Counted from the stretch's first letter, positions 37,601 through 48,395 are shown. The stretch: DNA of 64,000 nucleotides from Apostichopus japonicus (GCF_037975245.1 NC_092565.1:16657999-16721998); one strand, 5' to 3'. Program-made: numbers and translations. The notes: a model not told the origin generated them from the letters alone.

Positions 37601-40600
37601 AAAGAAAAGTAGTAGGTGATGCACACACCACAACTTCACATGTCCTCTCTTGTTCATCAATTTTTCGCTAAAATTTGTAATGCTCTACAGGGATTTATCT
37701 AGGAACGACTTGGTTGAACTTTCGGCAAACTCATTTAAAAGGCTCCCTGGCTTCGTGTACTTGTAAGTAATGTTTTACTTTCTCTATTCGGTGAGTAAGC
37801 CTGTACAGTTTCCCCGGCTACAATGTCGGTTTATACAACATCTTTATATTTTGCATCCTAGGACATCGGCCAATAATTGTTTCCCTGTCAAAAGTGAATA
37901 AATAAAAACAGATCCATTTAAACACCCGATATTGTTCTTGATTCGCAGAGCACTGTCGTCTACCAAGCTGAGGAAGATACCAAAAGAATTATTTGATACT
38001 ACTTCTATTAATTCAGTTCTGTAAGTTTGATATGTAATTAGTAGAAATACCGGGCCACAGGAAATCGCGCGGGCAATTGGTGAATTTTAGCTGGTCTTGG
38101 TGGTCAAGGAGGGGGAAGGAAATTTGATTTGGCTATTGCAAAACCAAGAAATCAACCGGGTCCATTACTCATACCCCAAATAACGAAAGAATTAGTAAAA
38201 GAAACTGAAACGTAAGAAAACAGGCGAACAAGGGCGGAATGGAAAATGTTTTTAAGCAGAAATATACGTACTTATATAATTAATGAAATTGATCTTAACG
38301 TAACTTTAGTAAAGATTCTCGAAGGTGTTTAGAAAAAGTACACAAGTCTGTATAATGCATTCCCTCTCACAGCAAACAAGTGTGTAGATCTAGCGTATTC
38401 TGACAGGTATAAATTACACTTTAAGTTCTGCTGTTCGTATTTTAAATTTCATAATGGATCTTGGTGAGATGTGTTATTGTAAAGATGTGTTATTAAAGTT
38501 AATTAAGTGGAATTTGTATTCCGCAGTTGTGCCGAGAAAGAACCAGCGGGCTTAAGTTTGCTATAGCATACCATGCGGAGTATTTTGACAAATTGAATCA
38601 TGTAAGTTAGACCAAAAGAATATGAGCTTTGTAATGATTTTAATAACAATTTCTTCTGAAATTTTGAGGGACCTTGGTAACAACGAACTGACAGAGGTGC
38701 CTTTTGATCTCTTCTCACGAAATGCGAACGGTCATAGGATGTCAATCCTGTTTTTGTGTGGCAATAAACTGACATTTTTACCAAAGGGGTTGTTCAGAAA
38801 TGTTTCCTTGCTACGAACTCTGTAAGTACAGTTAACAATATAAGAGAAAGCATATTATACGTTTTAATTACAATTAAATGTTGACGAAATGAGTACTTCT
38901 TTATGTTCATAGACGCAAACTAGTCACTAGAGTCCAAAAATATCCGATTAACCTCTCTCAAAAACACACACAAACAGAACAATTGTTTGAATAAAATATT
39001 ACCACAATTTCATAGCTTCTGCATTAAAATTTGAAATTACTTCATGACAACTGAATTAATACACAAGATCGTCATACTGAAATATGTCCATCATGATTTT
39101 CCAGAGCTTTCTACGTTGTTTGAATAGTAGTTGACGTGTTCCAACAGATTTCCATAAATAGGCATTGAACGAAGTCACTCTGAAAGAAAGATAATTATAG
39201 CATTAAGTATATGTTGTTTAGTGTTACAAACAAATCCCATACATTTCATTTCAGCATTATTTTTGAAGGAGTCCCGCTTCTACCTTGAAAAGCAAGACAG
39301 AGGATGCTTAGCATCTTGATATGTGTTCTCGTAATTAATATGTCGCATAAATTAACTAGTTACTAAATACATATCCCAGTGAGCAGAAAGGGATTTTTGG
39401 GGTTCTTAACAAATTCCCCATCTCTTATAGAAAAATTGGAATACTTTAGTATAAAAAATATTATTCATAATAATATTATTAATAACAATATTATTAGTAA
39501 TGAGTATAAAAATTAAACGTATAAAACATGGGATTTTGTTAACGATTCTCAAATCTTTCACACTATTTTTCTGTATCGAAAAATGTCAGGTACCTTCATG
39601 GGAATAATCTAATGACCTTGCCAGGATCACTCTTGAAGTTGACACAGGTGGAGAATCTGTGAGTAGCCTACACATCGTTCTTGTACCATATTTAAAAATC
39701 TTGAAAGGGAAAATGCATGTACTGATAAGAACTAGGTTCGAACCACTCTCTTCATGACTGCTGTCTAATCAAAAGATAAAGAGACAGAAAGTAAAGCAAA
39801 GCAAATGTGAAATTGAAAATTGAGGATGATAGATAGATGCCCTTTATCATTACTTACCCGTCTATCCCACATTTTCAAATCATCAAACCTAAATAATTGA
39901 ATGTTGGCATTTTCTATTTTTTTTTGCAGATATCTCTTTCAAAACAAAATAGAGAATCTAACAGAGCCATTGTTTGGAAGTGCCAATAGAACTCTCAAAT
40001 ATCTGTCAGTATAACAAAATGATTGTATCACAGACTAACAATTTAAATAAGCTGTGTTAAGACTCCTGCTTAACAAGTTGATCACAAAACATAATATTCT
40101 TCTATTATAACGTACGGTTTACTTTTTTTATAAATGGAAATTCTTTTGGCATTCGAAAACGAAAGATCAATTAAAATATGAAGACAATGGAACAAGAAGA
40201 TGTTTCTTTATATCTACTGGCAGAAAACTGCCAGTGGCTATTTCTTCTTATGGCAAACCGAGAAATCCTACTGGCATGTAGCCACTATATAGCTCGAATT
40301 TTTGAGGCTTGCTAAATGAAACAACGGACGCTACCTAGTGCATTTTATGAAAGAACTATTTGCAGAGTAATTCCGCTCCTACCTAGGAAAAGGTAGACGG
40401 AGGATGGCTAGAACCTTGAAATGTTTCCTCGTAATGGATATATCGCATAATTTAACTAGTTGTTAATAACATATCTGATTAAAAATATTAAACTTGGTAT
40501 ATAACAAATCTCTTCTCTTATGTACATCGGAAACTTGTGAAGTGATCTTAAATATGAGTTTTCAGGACTATTGCGCCATGTAACTTGGGAATACGGAGCA

Positions 40601-43600
40601 TACCTCTGTACTCCATATCCCGTGTACACAAATTATATATTGATTTTATTCACAGTATTATGTCGGACAATCCGATTCGTCGATTATCATCTGCAGTACT
40701 TGATGATATTGTCGACGGAGGTGTCGTGTAAGTTAATTTTTACAATCAGCTTACGGTAAATAAAACTATATTGTTATATTTAGGTACTTGTGGCATAAGT
40801 TGTAAGAGCTTGTGAGAACTATACGTAATACATTTTGATAAACAGGTCACTCGAATATTCTATAAAATGAATAAAAAACTATAAACTGTACGTAACATAT
40901 AATGATAATAAGTCACTTATAAGGTTATTAGAAATTGCCAAAAACACATGCAATAAATGTTGGTAATGGAACATCTACATGGTTAACTCAAAAGTTTCTT
41001 ACAATACTGATATTATTCTTTGGTTTTTTTGCCAAGATTCTAAATATTGACATAGTCATAAATTTCATTATTGTCCTACGTACAGGAATATCTCTTGTGA
41101 AAGTCTTACACTACCAACGATTCCAAAGCAATTGAATGTGTAAGTCATCTTCCCTCAATTTGTCTCTTCTATTTTATATAGCAATCGAATCTATATATAT
41201 ATATAAATTATCATTATCAAATTATTTACACAAAATTAGGCTAAATTGTAAATTTGAGAAACCGCAAACTTTGAATGGGCATCACTATATTTTTGATGTA
41301 AGAAAGAAAAAGAATAGATATTTACCTGAGTGCCTCCTTAGACAAAACGTGTTATATAAATATGACTATGAATGCACCATACACACACACACTATATATA
41401 TATATATATATATATAAATCCTTACTTGCCTGTATCCATCTATCCATCCATCATATCATCCATCCATCCATTCATCCATCCTGTTTATTCAATCTTATCA
41501 CAGAAAGTGTGTGTCACCATCGACTCAACTGTCAATGAACGTTAGCGTGTACGGTAGCAATTGGTTCAGTGTTAGAGGCTTTAGCTGTATCGAACACGAG
41601 GATCAGCTGTACGAGTGTGTATCTTGTCCAACTGGTACGTCCTCGGGACGAAGAAAGAGAAACTATTGCGAGAAGTGTCCAAGAGGTACAGAGACATTTA
41701 TCTATTAACCTTGCAGTACGTGAAAATCAATTGTTTAGCCCAAAGCAACATTGAAGCCACTTATTTCGTTATTGACCTAATCATTAAATGACGATAAAAC
41801 ATCAACATTCAAGAAAAAAATGTTTTGTGTAAAGATTTTGTTTAGTTTGGTCGGATTTCCCCCTCAAACATATAAGTATTTCTTAACATACGATTGTTAT
41901 TAACCACATTAAGACATCTTTCTTGTTTTCCCTTGTTCACCAAATGAATTGAATAATTAGTGAAATTTATTCAATCCTCAACAATACGTCGACCGGACAC
42001 TTTTCATAGTAGTAAACAACTACTGTAAAAGCAAATTCCGTATTTCACTTTCGACTTTTGCTTCACTACTTGTAATGAAAATTGACCAACAAATTAATAA
42101 GTTACTTTGTTATTAAGAACGGTGAATAGTGAATATTGAATAGGGGATATTGAATAGGGGATAGTGAATACTGGATAGTGGATAGCGGATTGTGAATAGT
42201 GATGGTGATAGCGAATAGTAACTTAAGGGTGCGTAGTGGATAGAGGATGGTGGACAGTGGACAGTGATAGTGATCATGATCATGATCAAGATAGTAGTAA
42301 TGATAATAATGATAATAATAATAATGAACATTTGTAATGCTCTAGAATCCGCTTAAAAGACATTAACTGGGCAGTAAAGCTATTGTGAGAATGGGCGCAG
42401 CAAGTAGCTGAGAAAGAAACAGTTAACAAAGGTAAAATTCGATTAGAAAACATCAAGTTCTAGAAACAGATGAGTTTTCAAAGTATATTTGAAGGACACA
42501 AGAGAAGGAGGAGTTTGAGGGTTTCAGTTAATTTGTTCCAAAGTTGTGGGGCAGCAGAAGAAAAGCAATGGTTTCCCAAGGAACTGTTAGAAGAGTTTAT
42601 TGTGAGAAGTTGTGTAATATGAGAGCGTTATTCACGAGGTGCACAATGTGGCTGTAACAGCTCTGATAAATACATTGACGATAAACCGGCATAGTATGAA
42701 CGGTAACCATATGTAAGTAACTTGAAAATGATTCTTAGTGAGACTGGTAGCCTTTTAATCCTCTAAATGCTGGAGTGATATGTTCTGTAGAATTAGTACA
42801 GGTTACATTTCTATCGGGTATCATCCCAAATTAGTATGTGTTGTGGTATTTTATTATAGCTAGCTGTGAAAGGTGTTTTAAGATATTATTTCTGATTTCT
42901 GAAGTATTTTGTTTCGGTAAATCTCCTGGCAGACAACTTGAAAGGACCTTAATATGTCAAAGACCTTCCCCTATATTATTTACCGTTTACTTTTATTGTG
43001 TGGTTACATGCTATCATCATCAATACTAGTGATTATTTTGTTGTTTCAGTAAGATTCACCTTTCTTTTCAACAGGTGGCTTCTATCAAGATCAAGTTGGC
43101 CAATACTCCTTGGATGGAACGTCCATGAACTGTAAAAATTGCACTGAAGGAACGTTTGTAAGGGACGGTTCAGGAAAAGACCCTCTGAGCTGTAAAGTTT
43201 GTCCCACTGGAACAAATAAGAGCGCATTGGCAGGATTACGAGCTTGCTCGTGTTTGGATAACTATTTCAGGCGTGATCGGTTTGATAAATGTGAACTTTG
43301 TCCTCAGGAGGGTGTACATTGCAAGAATGATTACATGACCATAAGCCAAGGCTACTACTGGAACTGGAGTTACACAAATATTGACGAATACAAACGATTT
43401 GTAGAAAACCTTCTGACATTTAATGACTCGTACGAAAACAATACAACGATGTTTAATGGATCTCTTCCCAAAGCTCATAAATGTTTGAAGAGCGATAGAT
43501 GCGCTAATGACGTTGATCAAATCACAGGAAATTGTGCGGAAGGCTACATTGGTTGGATGTGCACAAACTGTGACGAAGAATTCTTCCCTATATTTGGATT

Positions 43601-45434
43601 TTGTCGTCCTTGTCCAGCTTTTAAATATTTCATTTTGGAATCTTCAGTCATTTTGATCATTCTTGCTCTTTTCCTCTTTCTTCTGTTCAAAACTTATCGT
43701 AACCAAAAAAGACGGTCTCGATCCCTTGTAGACAGTACGTTGGCCTTGGCCAAAATAGTTCTCGGATTTTATCAAATTATGGCAGAATTTTGGGAATCTA
43801 TAGATGTCATCTTTTGGCCACAGTTTTTTAGAAGCATTGCTGCATGGCTAGATGTTTTGCAATTTAATATTTCAAGCATACTGATAAAGCCTAAGTGTTT
43901 CTGGCCTGCATTTGAGCTAACACCGTACACAGCTTTTACTCTGGGCGCTATGTTTCCATTCTTTTCAATGGCTTGTGCCATTCTTGCTATTGGTGCGGTA
44001 AAACTTCACGCAAGAGTTTCAGAAAAGAAGAGCCCTGCAAACGTTGACGATATTGCTTCCCGCTTGCAACTTCACCAAAATAATATTCTTACCTTTCTGG
44101 TTCTCATATTATTTGTCACTTACACATCCACTTGTAACGTTACCTTTGCACTTTACGGCCCTACTTGCGACACGTTTTTTCTTGATGAGTTTGGTGTTTA
44201 TAACATCAGCATGCTGCGATCTGATTATTCAATAAACTGTAACACCACCACCCATCGTCGTTTTCAAATCGCTTCGTACTGTTCGTCAATATATGTTATT
44301 GCACTTCCCGCAGTTCTGTATCTTCTCTTGTGGAAACATTCTCGTCGAAATGGCAGCAGCGAGCTTGATGAACACAACAATGATGACTCACCAAAGTGGT
44401 TGAGATTTCTTAATGAGAATTACCAGTCTAAATTCTGGTACTGGGAAATCATCGAACTTGTCCGTAAAGTGTCACAGACTTTCGTAATCGTCATATTTGG
44501 TTGGAATGGTTATTTTTCTGTCACAATCACGTTAACATTGGCTGTTATCTTCCTGAGTTTACATATTTCCTTCAAACCGATGAAAGACAGGGTCGAGTAT
44601 TACTTACAGGTGGGTTTGAGTACTAATTGTTTCATTTAGCATATCTTCTATTAATAGTCTAAGCGTTTTCTTCAAGAGAGGAAAGTGGGAGTGTGGTGGG
44701 ATTGAGGGTAGGGAGGTAGACAGGTTACTATCTCGCGTGCTTTGTTGGTTCTGGAGTCATCATGGTAAATGGTATTCAAAACGTTAATCATTATTTGCAT
44801 TGAATCACTTTATCGAAGTAAATACAAAATACCTAATCATTTTGAAGATACTTTGACTCTTTTCAGCTGATGTCCCTTTGGGCCATTTTCTTCAACATGC
44901 TTGTAGCAGCAATTCCAGCTCCGGAATCTTTCACTGGACAATTCTCAACTGATATCCTTGTCACGTTTCTGGTGATTTTAAACACCAGTGTTATTGTCAT
45001 TGCATTAGGTGAGTGATATCAAGATTATTAAAACAGAAACACAATATATGCTTAGAAAGTTGTTGGGAAGAATACAATTAAATGGTTTCAAAATGTTAAC
45101 TAGAGGATAATTGAGGATAATTAAGACGGAAAAAAACATATTCGGGAACAAACAGGTATCCTCTCTCCACGTTCAAGCTATTGCAACCCATGCGTACTAT
45201 CAACGGTCCAAGGTGCGATAAGTTTAAATATTTGATTAAGCAGTCATTGTAGTTTTAATCACTATGTAAAAATATTGATATTTGCAGAAATGTCTCTTTT
45301 CAGCTGTGACCGTATTGAAGATGGGTAAAATTGTTTTCAGTAGAAATTGTCTACGAAGAGGAAATAAAGGGTACCAAACTAACGAAGGACAAGATGAGCA
45401 TTTCTACGATGAAGTCCAACCTCTTATCAATTGA
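28548..45434 (+). CDS. LRR / ephrin-receptor-like Cys-rich / multi-pass membrane protein, copy B (complete)
   Basis: Exons: 28548-28635, 29488-29611, 31360-31431, 33088-33147, 33498-33566, 34144-34215, 35405-35476, 35881-35958, 36112-36183, 36756-36824, 37691-37762, 37949-38020, 38669-38821, 39590-39658, 39930-40004, 40656-40727, 41086-41139, 41504-41685, 43075-44609, 44867-45008, 45304-45434. They sum to 3333 bases (1110 residues and a stop) with no frame break. Residues 1-21 look like a signal peptide. A CxxxxxCxC cap follows, then about 16 LRRs to ~448, a Cys-rich ephrin-receptor-like part (GCC2/GCC3-type) to ~670, about 8-9 membrane helices, and a tail with FYDEVQPLIN. Extracellular LRRs suggest ligand binding; the membrane part recalls poorly known multi-pass proteins with the same Cys-rich module. 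Ligand and output are unknown. Exon borders are by eye, without transcripts. Confidence 0.85.
29488..29611 (+). CDS. Copy B exon 2: LRR N-terminal Cys cap
   Basis: Acceptor tccgtag, donor gtgagt, phase 1 in and 2 out. CGPNGVCDCSLFMGQVINCS is an LRRNT-like Cys pattern, followed by GLVSLPSNI, the first LRR strand. Confidence 0.88.
29905..31015 (+). mobile_element. Penelope-like retroelement 3' half (GIY-YIG endonuclease) in intron 2
   Basis: 29917-30432 encodes the C-terminal part of a Penelope-like protein: a Cys cluster (KCDHTSRCIICSHH) then NVIYLISCRVCGIQYFGET and KKRFYGHRS, the GIY-YIG endonuclease signature of these elements. The frame then breaks; INAMSLQAIE and similar pieces continue in other frames. 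The 3' part has a pyrimidine-rich stretch (30600-30900) and ends with a hammerhead-like motif and 'ctagtggataagcagtttgc'. The reverse transcriptase is absent. It sits in sense orientation between exons 2 and 3 of gene B. Confidence 0.85.
30918..30957 (+). ncRNA. Hammerhead-ribozyme-like motif of the Penelope-like element
   Basis: ctgaaga at 30920-30926 fits the CUGANGA core. A 6-bp stem gatcct/aggatc follows, then gaaac and gtc. One extra A sits between the core and stem II, so activity is doubtful. Hammerhead motifs are known in Penelope-like elements. Confidence 0.45.
31360..31431 (+). CDS. Copy B exon 3, LRR (72 bases)
   Basis: Acceptor ccaacag, donor gtgagt. DFSYNNIECVPTNFFERFTR is a canonical LRR. 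Confidence 0.92.
31700..32525. repeat. Foldback-like clusters of 'cggtatatg' motifs in intron 3
   Basis: Motifs such as atcggtatatgtc, acggtatatgcc and catataccgatactgg recur in both orientations at 31727-31790 and 32446-32515, flanking ~650 bases of unrelated sequence. This would suit a degenerate foldback element or MITE. Ends not defined. Confidence 0.4.
33088..33147 (+). CDS. Copy B exon 4, short LRR (60 bases)
   Basis: Acceptor tttacag, donor gtaagc. AFEHNNIRRSFHLPPNLKRL, four residues shorter than the standard unit. Confidence 0.85.
33498..33566 (+). CDS. Copy B exon 5, LRR (69 bases)
   Basis: Acceptor tacacag, donor gtaagt. ALNSLEELDNFFTHCDKLQR. Confidence 0.88.
34144..34215 (+). CDS. 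Copy B exon 6, LRR (72 bases)
   Basis: Acceptor cttgtag, donor gtacgt. QLQGNQLHNITEDVFQRCTN. Confidence 0.9.
34640..35320 (+). repeat. Degenerate tandem repeat with 'ttcttgagatatcgtgtttaaa' motif in intron 6
   Basis: Recurring phrases (ttcttgtactcaat, tgacctttgacctcc, gatatcgtgttta, ccaagcttcccttcttaaga) suggest about four diverged units of ~150-190 bases. A related segment occurs in reverse in the composite element near 52425-52470 and its repeats. Confidence 0.6.
35405..35476 (+). CDS. Copy B exon 7, LRR (72 bases)
   Basis: Acceptor ctcacag, donor gtaagt. DLSLNHLTTIWNRSFIGLSS, canonical LRR. Confidence 0.93.
35881..35958 (+). CDS. Copy B exon 8, LRR (78 bases)
   Basis: Acceptor tctccag, donor gtaagt. 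NLRDNREPLYLYEESISSVC, a longer degenerate unit. Confidence 0.85.
36112..36183 (+). CDS. Copy B exon 9, LRR (72 bases)
   Basis: Acceptor tacctag, donor gtaagt. RSTEITFLPDKLLQNCTKLA. Confidence 0.9.
36756..36824 (+). CDS. Copy B exon 10, LRR (69 bases)
   Basis: Acceptor tcaacag, donor gtaagt. FQELGITSLPEDFLTGLPIR. Confidence 0.9.
37691..37762 (+). CDS. Copy B exon 11, LRR (72 bases)
   Basis: Acceptor tctacag, donor gtaagt. DLSRNDLVELSANSFKRLPG. Confidence 0.93.
37949..38020 (+). CDS. Copy B exon 12, LRR (72 bases)
   Basis: Acceptor ttcgcag, donor gtaagt. ALSSTKLRKIPKELFDTTSI; partner of copy A 2660-2731. Confidence 0.9.
38527..38601 (+). pseudogene. Decayed LRR-like exon in intron 12
   Basis: Acceptor tccgcag and donor gtaagt bound 75 bases, the right size for an LRR exon. 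In the phase used by the neighbours the stretch has an in-frame TAG after GLSLL. Probably a dead exon; including it would end the protein. Confidence 0.45.
38669..38821 (+). CDS. Copy B exon 13, double LRR (153 bases)
   Basis: Acceptor attttgag (poor pyrimidine tract), donor gtaagt. LGNNELTEVPFDLFSRNANG and LCGNKLTFLPKGLF; same length as copy A 3169-3321. Confidence 0.9.
39590..39658 (+). CDS. Copy B exon 14, LRR (69 bases)
   Basis: Acceptor atgtcag, donor gtgagt. YLHGNNLMTLPGSLLKLTQV. Confidence 0.92.
39930..40004 (+). CDS. Copy B exon 15, LRR (75 bases)
   Basis: Acceptor tttgcag, donor gtcagt (weaker than the others). YLFQNKIENLTEPLFGSANR. Confidence 0.88.
40656..40727 (+). CDS. Copy B exon 16, LRR (72 bases)
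   Basis: Acceptor ttcacag, donor gtaagt. DNPIRRLSSAVLDDIVDGG. Confidence 0.92.
41086..41139 (+). CDS. Copy B exon 17, LRR-side C-terminal exon (54 bases)
   Basis: Acceptor cgtacag, donor gtaagt. ISCESLTLPTIPKQLN. The near-identical part shared with copy A starts just before it. Confidence 0.88.
41504..41685 (+). CDS. Copy B exon 18, Cys-rich exon 1 (182 bases)
   Basis: Acceptor tcacag, donor gtacag, phase 2 in and 1 out. Carries NVSVYGSNWFSVRGF where copy A has the shorter NVSKGLSVRGF, then the shared CPTGTSSGRRKRNYC. Confidence 0.9.
42121..42325 (+). repeat. GTGAATAGTGGATA-type short tandem repeat in copy B intron
   Basis: Counterpart of 9299-9515, with fewer units and local indels. Confidence 0.85.
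42330..42785 (+). repeat. Unclassified interspersed-repeat-like block in copy B intron
   Basis: Counterpart of 9520-9965; high identity with small indels. Confidence 0.35.
43075..44609 (+). CDS. Copy B exon 19: Cys-rich region and membrane helices (1535 bases)
   Basis: Acceptor tcaacag, donor gtgggt. Same length as copy A with only about 15 amino-acid changes in ~511 (for example EKDTTMF against ENNTTMF and YQSDFW against YQSKFW). Cys-rich lead-in, glycosylation sites, then repeated hydrophobic segments. Confidence 0.93.
44867..45008 (+). CDS. Copy B exon 20, membrane exon (142 bases)
   Basis: Acceptor ttttcag, donor gtgagt. Two hydrophobic segments; one residue differs from copy A (VAAIPAP against VAAVPAP). 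Confidence 0.92.
45304..45434 (+). CDS. Copy B exon 21, cytoplasmic tail and stop (131 bases)
   Basis: Acceptor ttttcag. VTVLKMGKIVFSRNC, then a tail ending FYDEVQPLIN and TGA. The tail motif is unchanged between the copies. Confidence 0.92.
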
Positions 45435-45827
45435 TATCATCACTAGTGTGCGATATATCCCTTGGAGTTATAGATTCCCTACCTACAAATGATTCGGTCT
45501 TGCGATAAGCGGTTAAGAATGGCACTTGGATTCTGATGGTTTCCGACATCTGTTGCATTCATTTCATTAAAAACGTTTGAAGTTGAAAACAAAAACATTG
45601 CTGAAACACTGCATGAACTTAATGCGTAATAGCGGAGGAGAGGTTAAAGAAGGGATGGCTATCCCCATAACCTTTGAGTTTCAAATGACGCAATAAATGA
45701 AAATTTACATTGATATTTCAACTCATTTTGTAACCATTTTGTAAGTTAGCTAGAAGCGAGGCCTTCTTATAAATGCACGAAGCGATAGTGGAAGAGGAGT
45801 TAAGAGGAAGGAGGTTTTACAACGACG

Positions 45828-45861
<34 letters not shown>

Positions 45862-45880
45862 CCCTGTTCGATGGCATTGA
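45435..45880 (+). other. 3' flank of copy B
   Basis: About 150 bases align with the copy A flank; a short (AT)n tract lies at 45830-45856. No gene. Confidence 0.6.
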
Positions 45881-46870
45881 TTTTATCAATTTGTAATGAT
45901 TTTGATAAGGAAATTTTTCAAATCCGGCATGAAAGCTCGAAAAAGTGTTTGATTTGATTCCTGAAAATAGAAAAGGATTTGGTAATTTTCTGGAAATAAA
46001 TGGGGGTGCTTCTCAGATTTGATTATATCACAGAAAATGTGTCTAGACTTGCAGTGTGATTCTAACAGAAGAATTTACAAAATCCCAATGCATTGATTTT
46101 TCAATTTGGATGGATTTTGGTAAGAAAAGTTCCTCAAAGCGGGCATGTTAACTCGAAAATGTGTTTCATTTGATTCTTGGAAGTAGAAACGAATTTGGAA
46201 CTATATTATAGAAATTAATAGAGTTGCTTCTCAGATATGAATATTGAAATCTGTATGAGCATTCTGTGATAAACCGTGACGTTATTTCATCGGATAATCG
46301 TAGGCGAAGTACTTCAATATGGGACCATTTCTTAAATAAATTAACTTCGAAAGTTTCTCAAACTGTGCATATGTTAGATCGAAAATGCGTTTTATTTTAT
46401 TCCTGAAAGTAGAAAGAGTTTAAAATATTATTCTGGAAATAAATATAGGTGACTGTCTGATTGGAATTGCGATACATGACTTTATTTGATATGGCTGTAC
46501 TATGTAGCATGTAGCAGGCGTGGGCTCGATTCGTCCAGAAATTCATAAACGGTTACCTAGATTTTGGTTTTGAATAGGTGAAAGAACCAGAAATAGTTAA
46601 TTATATATGTTTTTAACATAGGCTACAATTTAGGATTTGAAAAGCAATTTTTTTAAACTAAGAACACAGGTAGGAAACTAGGTTTATTTTAATCTTGACT
46701 ACATATGTTGAGTTCAAAGAGACCAGAGTTCACACAAGGGTTAATTATAATAATTGACTGAGCACATTGTGACCCATTTTTATATCCCTGGAGGCTGGAG
46801 CAGGATTTCTTCTCAAATTGTGCATGTAATTTCTAAAATATTTATTCTTTGATTTCTGAAAGTAGTACAA
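45881..46870 (+). repeat. Degenerate ~210-230-base tandem repeat
   Basis: The phrase 'ctcaaa..g.gcat.t.a.ctcgaaaa.tg.gtttgattt..tgaaagtagaaa' recurs near 45908, 46118, 46351 and 46803, and the companion phrase 'tctggaaataaat' recurs after the first three. Strongly diverged units, no coding. Confidence 0.7.
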
Positions 46871-46954
46871 AAGATAGATGGATTAGATACATATTTCTCT
46901 CTGTGGATCACAAAATTCAACGCCAAAACAACTGCAAGGTATCTGACTTAGATT

Positions 46955-48395
46955 GTCCTCCTCACTACCACAATGTGACTCTCGTTGTATGTTACTGCCA
47001 TCGTCTCCTCCATTGTCTTCCTCATTACTACAATGTGACTCTGTGGGTACCTGACTTTCATTGTCTTACTCATTACCACAATGTGACTCTGTGGGTATCT
47101 GACTTTCATTGTTCTCCTCATTACCACAACGTGACTCTCGTTGTATGTGACTGCCATCGTCTCCTCCATTGTCTTCCTCATTACCATAATGTAACTCTGT
47201 GGGTATCTGACTTTCATTGTCTTCCTCACTACCACAATGTGACTCTGTGGGTACCTGACTTTCATTGTCTTCCTCACTACCACAATGTGACTCTGTGGGT
47301 ATCTGACTTTCATTGTCCTCCTCACTACCACAATGTGACTCTCGTTGTATGTTACTGCCATCGTCTCCTCCATTGTCTTCCTCATTACCATAATGTAACC
47401 CTGTGGGTACCTGACTTTCATTGTCTTCCTCATTACCACAATGTGACTCTGTGGGTATCTGACTTAGATTGTCTTACTCATTACCACAATGTGACTCTCG
47501 TTGTATGTTACTGCCATCGTCTCCTCCATTGTCTTCCTCATTACCACAATGTGACTCTGTGGGTATCTGACGTAGATTGTTCTCCTCATTACCACAATGT
47601 GACTCTCGTTGTATTTGACTGCCATCGTCTCCTCCATTGTCTTCCTCACTACCACAATGTAACTCTGTGGGTACCTGACTTTCACTGTCTTACTCACTAC
47701 CACAATGTGACTCTGTGGGTACCTGACTTTCATTGTCTTCCTCACTACCACAATGTGACTCTGTGGGTATCTGACTTTCATTGTCTTACTCATTACCACA
47801 ATGTGACTCTCGTTGTATGTTACTGCCATCGTCTCCTCCATTGTCTTCCTCATTACCATAATGTAACTCTGTGGGTACCTGACTTTCATTGTCTTCCTCA
47901 CTACCACAATGTGACTCTGTGGGTATCTGACTTTCATTGTCTTCCTCATTACCACAATGTGACTCTCGTTGTATGTTACTGCCATTGTCTCCTCCATTGT
48001 CTTCCTCATTACCATAATGTTACTCTGTGGGTACCTGACTTTCATTGTCTTACTCATTACCACAATGTGACTCTGTGGGTATCTGACTTAGATTGTCCTC
48101 CTCATTACCACAATGTGACTCTCGTTGTATGTTACTGCCATCGTCTCCTCCATTGTCTTCCTCATTACCATAATGTAACTCTGTGGGTACCTGACTTTCA
48201 TTGTCTTACTCATTACCACAATGTGACTCTGTGGGTATCTGACTTAGATTGTCTTACTCATTACCACAATGTGACTCTCGTTGTATGTGACTGCCATCGT
48301 CTCCTCCATTGTCTTCCTCACTACCACAATGTGACTCTATGGGTAACTGACTTTCATTGTCTTACTCATTACCACAATGTGACTCTGGATGTATC
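46955..48395 (+). repeat. Higher-order minisatellite, 28 units of 48 or 60 bases
   Basis: Units share 'ccacaatgtgactct'. The 48-base form continues 'gtgggtatctgactttcatt'; the 60-base form continues 'cgttgtatgttactgccatc' and 'gtctcctcc'. A common order is 60+48+48. All unit lengths are multiples of three, so a 518-codon + frame (HYHNVTLWVPDFHCLP repeats) and two minus-strand frames stay open. There is no signal peptide, domain or splice evidence, so I treat this as a repeat and not a gene. Confidence 0.9.

Noticed and set aside
39240..39310. Possible extra LRR exon after acceptor atttcag
   Set aside because: The neighbour phase runs into TGA after about 11 codons and no LRR pattern follows.
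46948..48063. Minus-strand ORFs of 163 and 199 codons
   Set aside because: Reverse frames of the higher-order minisatellite; open only because units are multiples of three without stops.
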